A stretch of 64,000 nucleotides of DNA from Pegoplata infirma (taxonomy: Eukaryota > Arthropoda > Insecta > Diptera > Anthomyiidae), in the NCBI GenBank assembly GCA_963921195.1, contig OY992539.1:131840682-131904681 (forward strand), given 5' to 3'. Below, one piece after another: positions 31,520-42,321 of this stretch. How positions within the stretch are numbered: position 1 is the first letter of the stretch; every line of letters starts with the position of its first letter. The notes beneath the pieces are model-generated. The model was not told the origin of the DNA. It saw only the letters and a list, made by a program, of their open reading frames with translations, and searched no databases. Position numbers and translations under genes: made by a program.

Positions 31520-31575
31520 TTGGGAATCGATCCCGCATTCTGGTCAGACACTCTACCATCGTGCGAAAGTAACTT
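31520..31575 (-). pseudogene. tRNA-like sequence
   Basis: On the minus strand 'gatggtagagtgtctgacc' resembles a tRNA D-arm (A box), and 'gggatcgattccc' resembles a T-arm (B box GGTTCGANTCC with one change). The anticodon arm and variable loop are too short, so it is a tRNA pseudogene or a tRNA-derived SINE fragment. Confidence 0.45.
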
Positions 31576-31868
31576 GATACAAATATGTTTTTATATTTCT
31601 CTAAATATTTTTTTAAAGTTTTGTTCTACAAAAAAATAAAGTAGGTAAAAACCACTGATATCTCATTAAAAAATACCAACAATTTAAAAAAAATACTTAC
31701 ACAAATCATTAAAAATGTAAAGGATATTCTGTAGTTTTTACTTACAGAATAAAAATAAATGACTACAAAAATTAAGTGTTAATGAAAGTCTTTATTTTTT
31801 AGTGTGTTATTTTTGAAACAAAGAACAGAAATAGTCATTTAAAAAAACTGAACGTTAAACAAATGTTT

Positions 31869-32556
31869 TTATACCCTCCAACCACAGTATGGGGGTATAC
31901 TCACTTTGTCATTCCGTGTGTAACACATCGAAATATCGGTCGGGGACCCCACAAAGTATTTATAATATTGATCCATGATAGAATCTAAGACATTCTAGCG
32001 ATGTCCGTCCGTCCGTCTGTAGAAATAACGATGCAGTCCAAACCAAAAGAGCTAGACCCTTGAAATTGGGCAAGAATATCTCCTATGTTACTGGTAAGGT
32101 TAAGTTCGAAGATGGGCAAAATCGGACCAGGGGGAAAAAGTTCCCCCTTGAAGACCTAAAACGACCCCTGAAAAATACGATATTTTTACGAGTTTTTTTT
32201 AATTTTTGCTCAACAAATGTAACATTTGTATGCCATATTATGTTCATAGACCTGCACTTGGACCAAGGGGGTTAGAAAATTCGATTTTTTTCATGCAGCT
32301 CCCCTTTGGGGGCGTGGTTATAGAAATTAATTAAAAATAACGATAAAAATTTATTATTTAAGCGTAAATATCATAAACAAATAATTTGTAAACATATATA
32401 GCGGGGGACAGGAGTCCCCCACCCACTCCGCCGACCCCCCCCCCCCACCAAAAAAAAAAAAAATTACGCTCCTGGGATTTTTTTTTTTAATTTTAAACGT
32501 GTTGGAGGGTATAAAAGATTCGGCAAAGCCGAATTTAACACTCTTACTTGTTTCTT
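31869..32556 (+). mobile_element. TATACCC/GTCY repeat, most complete copy
   Basis: Starts 'ttttataccctccaaccaca' and ends 'ggagggtataaaagattcgg', 'caaagccgaatttaaca', 'cttacttgtttc'. The end hairpin is ttcggcaaagccgaa. The GTCY seed 'gatgtccgtccgtccgtctg' is at about 31999. Next comes a block with 'gaccagggggaaaaagttcc' and 'cctgcacttggaccaagggg', then a C-run (about 32437-32450). The arrangement fits the 'mini-me' class of dipteran repeats, known for a GTCY microsatellite core. It encodes no protein and would depend on another element. Confidence 0.7.
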
Positions 32557-32740
32557 TTAAAAACGACAAAACGTAAAACTTTTTAAATAAACTACAAACA
32601 GTTAATGACAAAATTTTTTGAGTGTAATAGTTTTAATTAGTAAAGGAAAAATTACCCCGATCTAGTATAAACCTACTCAAAAATATAATATTTTAAAGGT
32701 CGAATAAGACAGTTTTTATTTTTTAAATCCGAATTTAAAC

Positions 32741-33113
32741 TTTATTTATTTATTGTCCTGGACACAATAATTTTTTAAAGAATATATTTTTCCCCTTTGG
32801 AGTAATAAATTCAATAAACATTATTTTTTTCTTTTTTTCTGCGTGTACGCCATGTAAGTTTCTTTTTAGTATTATGCCGCTTAAAAGCTTAAACAAGAAG
32901 AAGAGATGGCACACGAGAATGGTGGGAGGAGGAGAAATGAAAATAAGAATAATATATTTAGCTACACAAGCCAAGGGTAAACAATAAGATTATAAAATAA
33001 AACCCAGCAAATGTTTCAAAGGAATTAAATGAATTTTATAATTTTTAAATTTTGTTTAGAAAATTTTTAATTTGATAAAAAAAATTTTTTTAGAAATTTA
33101 TAAAAAACAGTAA
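32741..33113. other. Unassigned stretch
   Basis: A 74-codon minus-strand frame (32750-32974) is hydrophobic and not recognised. No repeat boundary is clear. Confidence 0.4.
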
Positions 33114-33152
33114 TAGACAAGCTCGAGGCCACTCGAGCCTCGAGCTTGTCTA
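33114..33152. repeat. Perfect 16-bp hairpin, 7-nt loop
   Basis: Arms 'tagacaagctcgaggc' and 'gcctcgagcttgtcta' are exact reverse complements around 'cactcga'. The 'gctcgagg' core is the CTCGAG block of the Penelope-like arms, so it may be a collapsed arm pair. Confidence 0.8.
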
Positions 33153-33169
33153 CTACTATAGAATTAAAA

Positions 33170-35250
33170 AAAATTGTTATATTTTTATAAAACCGCTCCT
33201 ACAGCTCTAACTGCCTCAAAAGTGCCTCCAGAGGAGTCAAATGTATGATCGACCTTTTATATTTTATCCATCCCATCATCTTTTCAGAACATACACACGC
33301 TCTATCTCTTAAGGTGGTCCCCATACAATTTTAATAAATTTATTTTATGAAATCAGCTCACACCGCTTCAATTGTGCCTCCTAGAATGGCCCGTATTTAT
33401 TTTTACCACTCAACATTTTTTCCGAACATACCTACACCCTATCTCTACTCCCTATGGGGGCTCTCATACAAAATTACATTTCTATTAAATTTTCTCCACC
33501 GCTCTAACTGTCCCAAGAGCGCCGTTAAAGTGGTCGAAAGTATGACCGACTCCAAAAGTTTTTGAACCTCAACATTTTTTCAGAACATATGTCTATACCC
33601 TCTATCATTAATAATATTTGTTTTTTAGTTATAGGGGTCCCCATACAATTAAAAAAAATTATAAAATTAAAAAAAATTGTATTGGAACTACTTTAAGGGT
33701 TAAAGATAGAGGGTAGATATTTGACTCCTCTAGGGGCACTTTTAGGACACTTAGAGCAGTGGGATAAAATTTTATAGAAATGTCATTTTGTATGGGAGCC
33801 CCCATAGGGAGTAGAGATAGGGTGTAGATATGTTCGGAAAAAATTTAGAGGGATAAAAATGAATAAGTCGGTCTCACTTTTAACCACTCTTGAAGCGGTA
33901 GGATCTGATTTCATAAAATAAATTTCTAAGAAGTAAAAAAAAAATGTTTGGGGGCCGCCCTAAGGGTTAGAGGTAGGCCGTGGTTATGCTTTGAGAAGAT
34001 GTTGGGATGGACAAAATATCAAGGGCCAATCATACATTTGACTCCTCTAGGGGCACTTTTGAGGCAGTTAGAGCTGTAGGAACAGTTTTATTAAAATGTG
34101 ATCTTAAGGAGTGGAAACAGAGCTTACACTCAAAAAAAAACCATTAACTTAAACGTTGGAAAAATTTTCTTCAAAATAGTTTATAAATTTTCCCACAATT
34201 TAGTTAAATTTAACTAAAATTTTGGAAATTTTCCCAACTTTTAGGAAAAAATTTTAGTTCATGGACTGTTAAATAGGCCATAATTTTCCTTAAATGGAAT
34301 TCCCTAATACATGGAAAAAATTCTTTCCGCCAAAGAAATTTTCCCTTAATAAATGAAAAAAATCTTTATTTCATATTTCTTAAAACAAAATTTAGTTCAA
34401 AAAATTCAGTTTTAGGACGTAATTTCCTACCAATTAGTTTATCATATTTATCTTCTTTAATTTGAGGAAGTTTTTTCCACAAGTTTAGTAAATTTTTCAT
34501 AACATAAAATTGTTTAGTTGATTTATTTATTTTTTTTTCATGATTGCTTGTAGTTCACATTTTGTTTATTATTTGTAGTATATGAAAAAGAGAGTTTGGT
34601 CTTGTATAAACAAGTAATAAATTTAATGTTTACATTTTTTTCTACACATGTATGTGTGAGGGAAAAAATAATATTTTAATCACAACAAAGGCCTTGGCTT
34701 TGGCGTGTTTTCCCATAGTCTGGGAACAAACGTTAAAGACAAAGTCTTTGTTGTAATTTAACTTTAAAAACTAATGAAATTTATTACTTGACCATAAGAA
34801 ACGAACGTTTTTTTTATATTTTAAATAAAAAATGTACATAATGAGAATTCTGTGTGTATTCACATGCGATTCTATAAATAAACCAATAAAAATATGAAAT
34901 TAACTAATTTTTAGGAAAAATGTCCTCATCAAAAATTTTTTTTTAACTAAAAAATGGGAAATTTTTCCCACTTTCTAGTTTAAATTGGTCCTAATTTTAA
35001 AGAAAAATATGGACTAAAAAGTAGGAATACATGGCAATGGAGCTAAATCATTATCAATTTTCCTTGGATTTAGTTAATTTTCCCATTTTTTAGTTAGTTT
35101 TTTTTCTGAGTGTAGGAATGTTTGCAAAAAGTGTTAGAAGGAGAAACTAATGGTGGTCGGTCTTGCATTTTATCCCTCCTGGGGCAATTGTGTGACGGTT
35201 TTGGGGCTTTTCAAAAAAATAAAAAAGCTAAATTCGGCCTTGCCGAATGT
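33170..35250. mobile_element. Diverged palindromic foldback, split by a MITE
   Basis: Left arm words 'agctctaactgcctcaaaag', 'tgcctccagaggagtcaaat', 'ctatctctactccctat' are mirrored by 'atagggagtagagatag', 'atttgactcctctaggggca' and 'ttttgaggcagttagagct'. The centre is near 33650. It is built of the same 160-180-bp subrepeats as 16526-18375 but is much more diverged. The right arm is interrupted by the MITE at 34127-35112 and resumes at about 35115 ('aatggtggtcggtcttgca'). Confidence 0.7.
34127..35112. mobile_element. CACTCAAA-ended MITE (986 bp), TA-flanked
   Basis: Starts 'cactcaaaaaaaaaccatta' after TA (34125-34126) and ends 'ttttttttctgagtg' before TA. The interior has words 'ggaaaattttccc' and 'ttaactaaaatt' in both orientations, distinct from the 1324 subfamily. 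Confidence 0.7.
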
Positions 35251-35835
35251 ATTGAGACCCTCCACAATTTAAAAACGATTATTGGAAAAAACTCTATTTA
35301 AAAGGAAATTACTTTTGAAAAAAAAAAAAAAATTTTGAAAAAAATTTCCGCAAAAAAAATATTTGATAAAAAAAAAGCAATCCGCGATTTTTTTCTTTTT
35401 TGTTAAAAAAATATGTTCGTACTTATTTAAATACCATTCGGTGTACAATTCTGTTCACATATGTCAACCATCAGCCGAATTAAAGCATTTTGTATTTTTA
35501 GGTTATATTGAATGTATACATTCCGAAATTTTTGAGGTGTCCTTACATTTTCGTTCATAACTTTTGAACCGCTGAACCGATATTGCTCAAATGAAATATT
35601 AAACTTTTCGGGGCAACAGCAAGATAATATGTTAAGTTTCAGTCATCTTCGTGTAATATTTTGGCCGTGCTCGCCATTTCTACAGACAGACAGACGGACA
35701 TCATTAGAATGTCTTAAAATCGATCGGAGATCATTAATATACATACTTATGGGGTTCCAGACCGATATTTCGATGAGTTGCAAACGGAATGACAAACTTA
35801 TATATACCCTCTTTCACTAAGTGGAGGGTATAAAA
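35218..35835 (+). repeat. TATACCC/GTCY repeat, subfamily B
   Basis: Starts 'aaattcggccttgccgaatg' (a terminal hairpin) and 'taccctccac'-like sequence, and ends 'ataccctctttcactaagtg', 'gagggtata'. Contains the RGAC track 'cagacagacagacggaca'. It cuts into a Penelope-like copy to its right. Confidence 0.7.
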
Positions 35836-36015
35836 ATCCTATACTACAAGTAGCAAAGGGAATTTAAATGATAAATCGCTAAAGTTGAAACTAAAATATT
35901 ATTGCATATTCGACTCATTCGACTCATTGAGAATTAGAATAAGAAAATTGTACCATCTTAGTGAGATCACTATCGTCAAATAAGCAACAAAAAAAAACTA
36001 TTAAAAACCGATTTA

Positions 36016-36331
36016 CATATCGTCACCTAAAATGCAAAACAACGTACCAACACTTTTTTCAAAATCAAGTTATTGATTAATTGTGATGGATTATATCAAA
36101 ATTCATGTCCCCACAAAGTTTTAGATCTCTACGTTAAATAATACAAGTTTTACGATTAAAATTCAAAAATATTATATTTTGTACTTTCAATAATTTTTTG
36201 GTTCCCCTATAAAATTATCAAAATGTGATTTTCTAGTTATGATGCACTTCATTAACCGAAAATATGTCCAAAATGTCAGACCTATCCGATAATAATATAA
36301 CGGACTTTTTATTATTTTAGGTGACGATATG
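36016..36331 (+). mobile_element. CATATCGTCACC MITE, copy 1 (316 bp)
   Basis: Ends 'catatcgtcacctaaaat' and the exact reverse complement 'attttaggtgacgatatg'. Copy 2 at 36895-37229 is in inverted orientation; both carry 'agttatgatgcacttcatta', 'aaatatgtccaaaat' and 'ggttcccctataaa'. No coding sequence. Confidence 0.8.
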
Positions 36332-36368
36332 CTTCTCATTTGAGCGATACTATATGCAGGTTTTGTTG

Positions 36369-36765
36369 CACTCAAAAAATTATGTAGGTAAATTCCAGTG
36401 AATATTCACTTAAAACAAATGAAATTTTATTTAAAAACCATTCCACTGTTTTTTCATTTAAAATAAATACATATTACAGTCAATTTTAAATGTTAATTTA
36501 ATGACTAACCAAAACATTAAAAAACTAGTGAATATTCAGTTATTTTGTATTGAAAAACAGTAAAACTATAGAAGAAAATTTTTACTGCCGAAATTAAATG
36601 TAACAGAAAATTCGTTTTTAATACAGTAAATTATTTTTTTTAAACTACAGAAACAGTAGAAAATAAGAAGTCCTTAATAGAATTAATGATTTTTCATTTA
36701 AAATAACTTTACTGATTACATTTTAAAATAACCTACAAACAGTTAATGACATAATTTTCTTAGTG
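36369..36765. mobile_element. CACTCAAA MITE (397 bp)
   Basis: Starts 'cactcaaaaaattatgtagg' and ends 'cataattttcttagtg', flanked by TG on both sides. It is a shorter relative of 31234-32624 and shares 'cctacaaacagttaatgaca'. Confidence 0.65.
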
Positions 36766-36894
36766 TGCAAATGCTCAAATATATGGGCTATTTGCGAGTT
36801 GAATTAAAAAAAAATAAAATTGTTTTATTCCACTTTTAAAATATTAGATTCTAGCTCGAGGTCATTATTTCCTTTACTAATTCAAAATATGAAT

Positions 36895-37229
36895 CATATC
36901 GTCACCTAAAATGCAAAAAAAACGTAACAACACTTTTTGCTGTTTTTCAGCAGTACCGAAAAACGTTGTTATGCATTTTTGGTATTTTATTTATAAGTCC
37001 GTCATAATATAGAGGATAGGTCAGATATTTTGGACATATTTTTGGGTAATGAAGTGCATCATAACTAGCAAATCACATTTTTATAAGTTTATAGGGGAAC
37101 CAAACAAAATAACGTAGATAACTGAAACTTAGTGGGAACATGCATTTTGATATAAAGCATCACAATCAATCAATAACTTGATTTTTAAAAAGTGTTGTTA
37201 CGTTGTTTTGCATTTTATGTGGCGATATG
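36895..37229 (-). mobile_element. CATATCGTCACC MITE, copy 2 (335 bp)
   Basis: Ends 'catatcgtcacctaaaatgc' and 'gcattttatgtggcgatatg' pair over about 36 bp with few mismatches. Reversed, its interior aligns throughout with copy 1. It sits in the CTCGAG arm of the Penelope-like copy. Confidence 0.8.
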
Positions 37230-38477
37230 TAAATCTATTTTTATGAATATGTGAGGATGATAGTGTGTAGTACTTGAAGTAATAATGTACGATAAAAATT
37301 TCGTTATAGCTTTAATTCAGGTATAAAAGTTCCACCAACAAAATTTTGCTGGGTTATGCATTGTTTGGCTTAGTTATACAAATAAAAATTAATAGGGATA
37401 GGCTTTTAAAATTATCAATTTAAAATAATGAATTTAAAAAAAAATTTTAAATTTTATTAATGTGAATTACAAAATAACATTAAATATAAGTAAGAAAAAT
37501 ATTTGAATGCAGAAGGTCGAAAATCAAAAACTTTCTACAAATTGGAATGCAGTGTTTAAATTTACAAAAAAATAACTTCAGATTTTATTACCTGCAGTCA
37601 AACACTCTTAAAAATTTGTAAACAAGTAATAATAGGAAAATGTTTTATTATTTAGATAGTCAAAATATATAATGTTACACATTTATAGTGTAAATTTACA
37701 CATATTGTATATATTTACGAAAATAACGATACGAAATAAGTTTCCTGTATTTTTTTTTACCATTTGGACTAATGAACTGTCTTCATTTAGTACTTTTATC
37801 GTTGTCTTTCAAAGTTAAAGTAAACAAATTCACTTGTCAAATTAAAAAAAAAAATACTTCAAATATTTCTGACAAACCAATCAATATCTTCCGCCTCCTC
37901 TGACACTTTGAGCAATAAAGCCAAGAAAAAAAAGTAATAATTTCCTTTTTTTCACTTTAAGAAATAAACTATAACATCAATACCAGCAAAAAAACAAAGA
38001 AGAACAATAAAGTGCATTGTACTTTTAAGTTTGGTCAAGTTTAAAGTCAATAACACTTTACCTAAACAACAATTTGTTAGCCGTAGCAAACAAATTTGCA
38101 CTATTCGTTCGACCGTTCAACTGTTTTTTTTTTCGAAATAAAAAAAAAATAACCATAACGTCTAGCAAATAAAAAAAAATTCAAATAAACACCAACTAAA
38201 AGTAGTAATCAAACATAATTTCCTAAGAAATACTTACTCACTTCTACCATACTCTACAACTATAACAAAAATTTTCGACAACAATGTTGTAAAATGGCCA
38301 AAGAATATAGCAACAACAAAAATTACTAAAATGGTCATTAAGTCAAAAAAGAAGCCTTGTTTATAGAGAGGAACCCTTTTAAGCTAAAAACATTAAGAGT
38401 ATTCACTGTAGAAAAAACCAACAGAATGATTCAGAAAAGTCTTGCAATATTGCTAGAGTTTAACTCTGGCATAATTG
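37230..38477. other. Unassigned, probably single-copy DNA
   Basis: None of the repeat families appears between about 37290 and 38430. 'ttccgcctcctctgacactt' (about 37889) is a GC-richer patch. No supported exon. Confidence 0.4.
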
Positions 38478-38587
38478 TTAGATGTAGCAAAATTCCTAGA
38501 TGTAGCAAAATTGCTAGATGAAGCAAAATTGCTAGATGTAGCAAAATTGCTAAATGTAACAAAATTGCTATATGTAGCAAAATTGCA
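38478..38587 (+). repeat. 18-bp minisatellite, about six copies
   Basis: The unit is 'tagatgtagcaaaattgc' with small variants ('tagatgaagcaaaattgc', 'taaatgtaacaaaattgc'). Read in any frame on the minus strand it gives a short repetitive peptide, which explains the overlapping open frames there. Confidence 0.85.
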
Positions 38588-39229
38588 AAAAAAAAAAATA
38601 ACTTCATCATTACAAAATACATAAAAATCAAAATCGATACATTGGAACAGAAAAGCTGTGACAGCTGGATTTTCTCTTAATCCATAATTTGGTAGCATCG
38701 AAAAAATAATTTTGTTTTGTATAATATTTAAATTTTACTACTGATCGACTATCAGGAAAATTAGTTGTCTCGACAAATAATTTTTCTTAGTGTAACCATT
38801 TGTGAATTGAAAATAATTTTTTTTTTCTATTTTTGCTATTTTTTTCTTCATTTGATAGACCCTGCATTTATATACCTGCCTGATTTCTTATCATAGCAAG
38901 TATAAAATTGTTGCCGTGAATACCCTTATTATTTGAAGGATGAAATAATAAAACTGGGAAATTTTAACTCTAATGCTATACTTTGGCACACACATACACA
39001 CTAAAATACTATGCTTAATGATAATTACAATGATGCAAATGATGAGAATGGGTTTTGAAGACAGAGCATTAAAAGAATTCATTAATTATTTTTCAAATCT
39101 TCAGATTCAAACAAATTTACATGATAAATAAATAAAAACATTTAAAAAAATCTGAAAAACTAAAAAAAAAAATTAAGAAAATTTTTAAAATTCCATCAAA
39201 TTACAAAAAAATAAGAAATAATTTTTGAA
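38588..39229. other. Unassigned AT-rich DNA
   Basis: No element recognised. The patch at 38930-39080 is less AT-rich. Confidence 0.4.
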
Positions 39230-40074
39230 TTTTCATAATTTTTGAAATTGTTTATGAATATTTTAGAATTTATCTGATTTTTTTAATTTATTCAAAATTT
39301 TAATTGATTTTTAAAATTTTTCCGGATTTATTCTAAATATTTCTTATTTTAAATTATTGTTGTTTTTAATCGACAAATTTAATCCTTATATATATATAAA
39401 AATGACATGTTAGTTTGTTTGTTTGTGTGTTTGTTTGTTTGTGTCGCTTTCAGAAAAAAACTACTGAACCGATTCAAATGAAATTTGGCATGTAGATAGA
39501 GAATTTTCTGGAATGAAAAATGCGACCAAGGGCATCTCGATTGGATGCCCCGCCCCCTTTTACGCCCACTTTTTGTGAATTTCAGATTTTTTAATATATT
39601 TGGATGTTTGTTACTGTATTTGGATGTTTGTTACTATATTTGAATGTTTCTTACCGATTACCATGAAATTTTCCATCCCGCATCTTGATTGGAAGCCACG
39701 CCTCTTTTACGCCCACTTTTGTAAATTCAAGGCTTTTCAATACATTTGCCTGTTTGTTACAATATTTGGTTGATTGTTACCAATTCACATGGGATACATA
39801 TAGCAATTTTTGTGGAAGTGAATATAGGCCTTACCGCATTCGGATTCGATGCCCCGCCTTTTTTACGCCCACTTTTTGTTAGTTTATGCCGTTTTCACGC
39901 CAAAACGATGTAACGAATTCAAAAGGAATTTGGCATACAGTGAGTTTTCTGGAATGCAATAGTGGCTTTACGCCCACCTTTTTTATAAATTCGACATTTT
40001 ACAATATATTGGTTGTTTGTTTTCTTTAACATTCCACTTTATATATTTAAAATATCTTTTTTGAATTATCCTTA

Positions 40075-40310
40075 TCCTTATATATATATAAAAATGACAT
40101 GTTAGTTTGTTTGTTTGTTTGTGTCGCTTTCAGAAAAAAACTACTGAACCGATTCAAATGAAATTTGGCATGTAGATAGTACGTTTCCTGGAATGAAAAC
40201 TGGCACCAATGGCATCTCGATTGGATGCCCCGCCTCCTTTTACGCCCACTTTTTGTGAATTTCCGATTTTTCAATATATTTGGTTGTTGTACTATATTTG
40301 GATGTTTGTT
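40075..40310 (+). repeat. Second Helitron 5' head
   Basis: From 40075 the sequence repeats the element's first about 230 bp, 'tccttatatatatataaaaa' through 'ttcaaatgaaatttggcatg' and 'gatgccccgcc', again after an A. It records an insertion of one Helitron into another, or end duplication, leaving two heads for one tail. Confidence 0.8.
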
Positions 40311-41823
40311 ACCGATAAACATGCAATTTGGCATACTAATAGGGCGTTTTTGCAAGGAAATATATGCCATCCCGCATCTTGATTGGAAGCCACGCCTCTT
40401 TTTACACCCACTTTTTGTAAATATATGATCCTTACAAAGGGGCGTGGCATTCCTTGGTTTTTCTGTCTGTCTGTACCGATTTACATTAAATCTTCACCAC
40501 AGATAGTACTAACCGAGACGGGAACTATAGGCCATAAGAGAGACCGATCTGCCAAGTGGGCGTAAAATGCCACGCCCCTTTGTATTATATTGAACATTAT
40601 TTCTGCCTTTTCAGCAATTACACTTAAACGGCTGAACCGATTTTAAAAAAATTTTCACCACATACTACTAATCCAAGCGGGAAATATAGTTCATAATAGG
40701 GCGGCGATCACACAAAGAGGCGAAAATGCCACGCCCCTTTGTACTAATGCTGTTTTGCACCCGGCGTTGCCCGGGTTGAAAAAATATTATACAATGAATG
40801 ATAGTTAGTAACGCCCTATGGTTCCATCCTCGGTTAGCACTACATCTGGTGAACATTTTAATTTCGCATCATTTTACAACATCTGTGTCCGATCGCGCGC
40901 TGATATGGCCCATTGTTCCCGCCTCGGTTAGTACTCGACTTTTAAGCGTGATTACCCAATAGGTAGAAATAACTTTCAATATATTACAGAGGCGTGTGGT
41001 AATATACGTCCCTTTGTTCAATCGCATGCTGATATGGCCCCGCATCGGTTAGTCAGTTGTAAAAATTGGCTCAGCCATTTTTGCGTGATTGCGGAACTGT
41101 CAAAAATAATTTTCAAATAGTGCAAGGGGGTGCAGCATTCTACAACGCCTTTGCACAATCACGCGCTAATATGGCATACTGTTACCGCCTCGGTTAGTAC
41201 TATATGTTGTAGAAGTTTTGTTAAAATCAGTTTAGGCGCTTAAGCGTTATTACGGAACAGACAGAAAAAACTTTTAGTGTGGTGCAAAGAAGCGTGGCGT
41301 GTATTTCTATCTGTTCCGTAATCACGCTTAAACGTCTGAACCGATTTTAATGAAAATTTCACCACACATAGTACTAACCCAGACGGGCACTATAGGTTAT
41401 AATAGGAGGGCGCTCTGACGGATGGGCGTAAAAGTCCACGCCCCTTTGTATTAAATTGAAAGTTATTTCTGCCAGTTCCGTAATTACTAGAGTTGTCAGT
41501 CGATTAAGAATAATTCGATTAATCGATCAAACAAAACCCAACTCTTGTTCGAATAATTCAAAAATGACGATTTTCGAATAACGAATAAATCGATTAATTA
41601 ATGTCGATTAATCGAACAATTTTTTTAATTAAAAAAATTAAATAAATGCTTAGAATTTGATTTATTTTCATAAATTTTGAAAGATTTTATACAAAATGTA
41701 GGAAAGTTAAAATATATTGTAGCCATAGCCCTGGCTACAATATATTTAATAAATAATTTAATAATTCTTTTGCATCAGACTTACTAAAACGTATTAATAA
41801 TAATTAATGAGAGACGTATAAAA

Positions 41824-42078
41824 GTGTTAAATACGTTAAAAAATTTTCTAAATTCTGGAAATTTTCCGAGCAATGAAAGTTTTTTAAAATATTCTCCAAA
41901 AAGCGAAACAAAAGAATATGCAAATGAATTATACTCCAGATTATTTTATGTTGAAAGTAATCACAATAATTCAGATAAAAGTATTGAAATAGAGGAAGTT
42001 ATTATTAATGAAAATAATAATTTTTTATGCGAGTTAAATATTTCAATTCAAAGTATTAAAAATTTTGAAAATAAATAG
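41824..42078 (+). pseudogene. Upstream part of hAT transposase remnant
   Basis: An 84-codon open frame ending at a stop. It is acidic and Asn-rich with no motif I can place, but it is in the right position and orientation to be the segment of the transposase that precedes the dimerisation domain. The stop and a frame change separate it from 42103. Confidence 0.5.
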
Positions 42079-42102
42079 GACTTCAGCGATATATCAGACG
42101 AT

Positions 42103-42321
42103 ATGGTATATTTGGAAAAATCTGAAAAATATATATTTGGAAAAACAGAAAAAATAGAAAAACTTTTTTATGTTCTTCTTACTATATCACCTACTTCAAC
42201 AATTAGCGTAAGAGTGTTTTCAAAAACTAATTTAATAAAAACAAAAACCAAAAATCGTTTGAAAGCAAAAAAATTGAGTCAACTTTTATTTTTAAAAGAT
42301 TATTTCTTAAGAACAACTTAA
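42103..42321 (+). pseudogene. hAT transposase C-terminal dimerisation domain
   Basis: The frame includes LLTISPTSTISVRVFSKT and then KNRLKAKKLSQLLFLKDYF. This is the conserved hAT C-terminal domain (pattern L-x-I-P-x-T-S-x-x-S-E-R-x-F-S, then K-x-R-x-R-L, then L-L-F-L-K), which mediates transposase multimerisation. The usual Ser-Glu-Arg is Ser-Val-Arg here. The catalytic RNase-H-like core and the zinc finger are missing, so it cannot catalyse transposition. Confidence 0.9.

Larger units (their letters stand above)
31234..32624. mobile_element. CACTC-ended MITE (1391 bp with insert), TA-flanked
   Basis: Starts 'cactccaaatattttgtagg' and ends 'acaaaattttttgagtg', flanked by TA (31232-31233 and 32625-32626). 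It shares 'ctacaaacagttaatgaca' with the copy at 36369-36765. It contains a tRNA-like patch (31520-31575) and a complete TATACCC repeat (31869-32556). Empty-site comparison with the 26-kb element confirms both ends. Confidence 0.75.
30965..32740 (+). mobile_element. Second Penelope-like copy, split by a MITE
   Basis: The left part (30965-31231) matches sequence upstream of and through the hammerhead motif of the 26-kb element: 'tctaattctcaatta', 'ctatactact', 'cttgacaatggaatctga', 'gaccaacataaataaa', 'ttattctatgaaaat'. The right part (32627-32740) resumes with 'ttttaattagtaaaggaaaa' and 'aatattttaaaggtcgaata'. The MITE at 31234-32624 lies exactly between. Confidence 0.65.
35836..36894 (-). 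mobile_element. Penelope-like copy (minus), broken by MITEs
   Basis: 35836-35990 reversed matches the upstream part of the second direct unit ('tctaattctcaatgagtcga', 'gctacttgtagtatagg'). 36780-36894 reversed matches the end of the first direct unit ('gacctcgagctagaatc', 'aatattttaaaagtggaata'). The hammerhead region itself was removed by the repeat at 35218-35835. Confidence 0.55.

Noticed and set aside
38478..38587. Regular repeat considered as a CRISPR-like array
   Set aside because: Units are contiguous 18-mers without spacers, and the DNA is clearly eukaryotic.
38431..38698. Repetitive peptide frames on the minus strand
   Set aside because: They are translations of the 18-bp minisatellite at 38478-38587, open in several frames at once.
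40047..40565. Frames of 60-107 codons in the Helitron
   Set aside because: They read the Helitron's internal repeats. No Rep or helicase motif is present.
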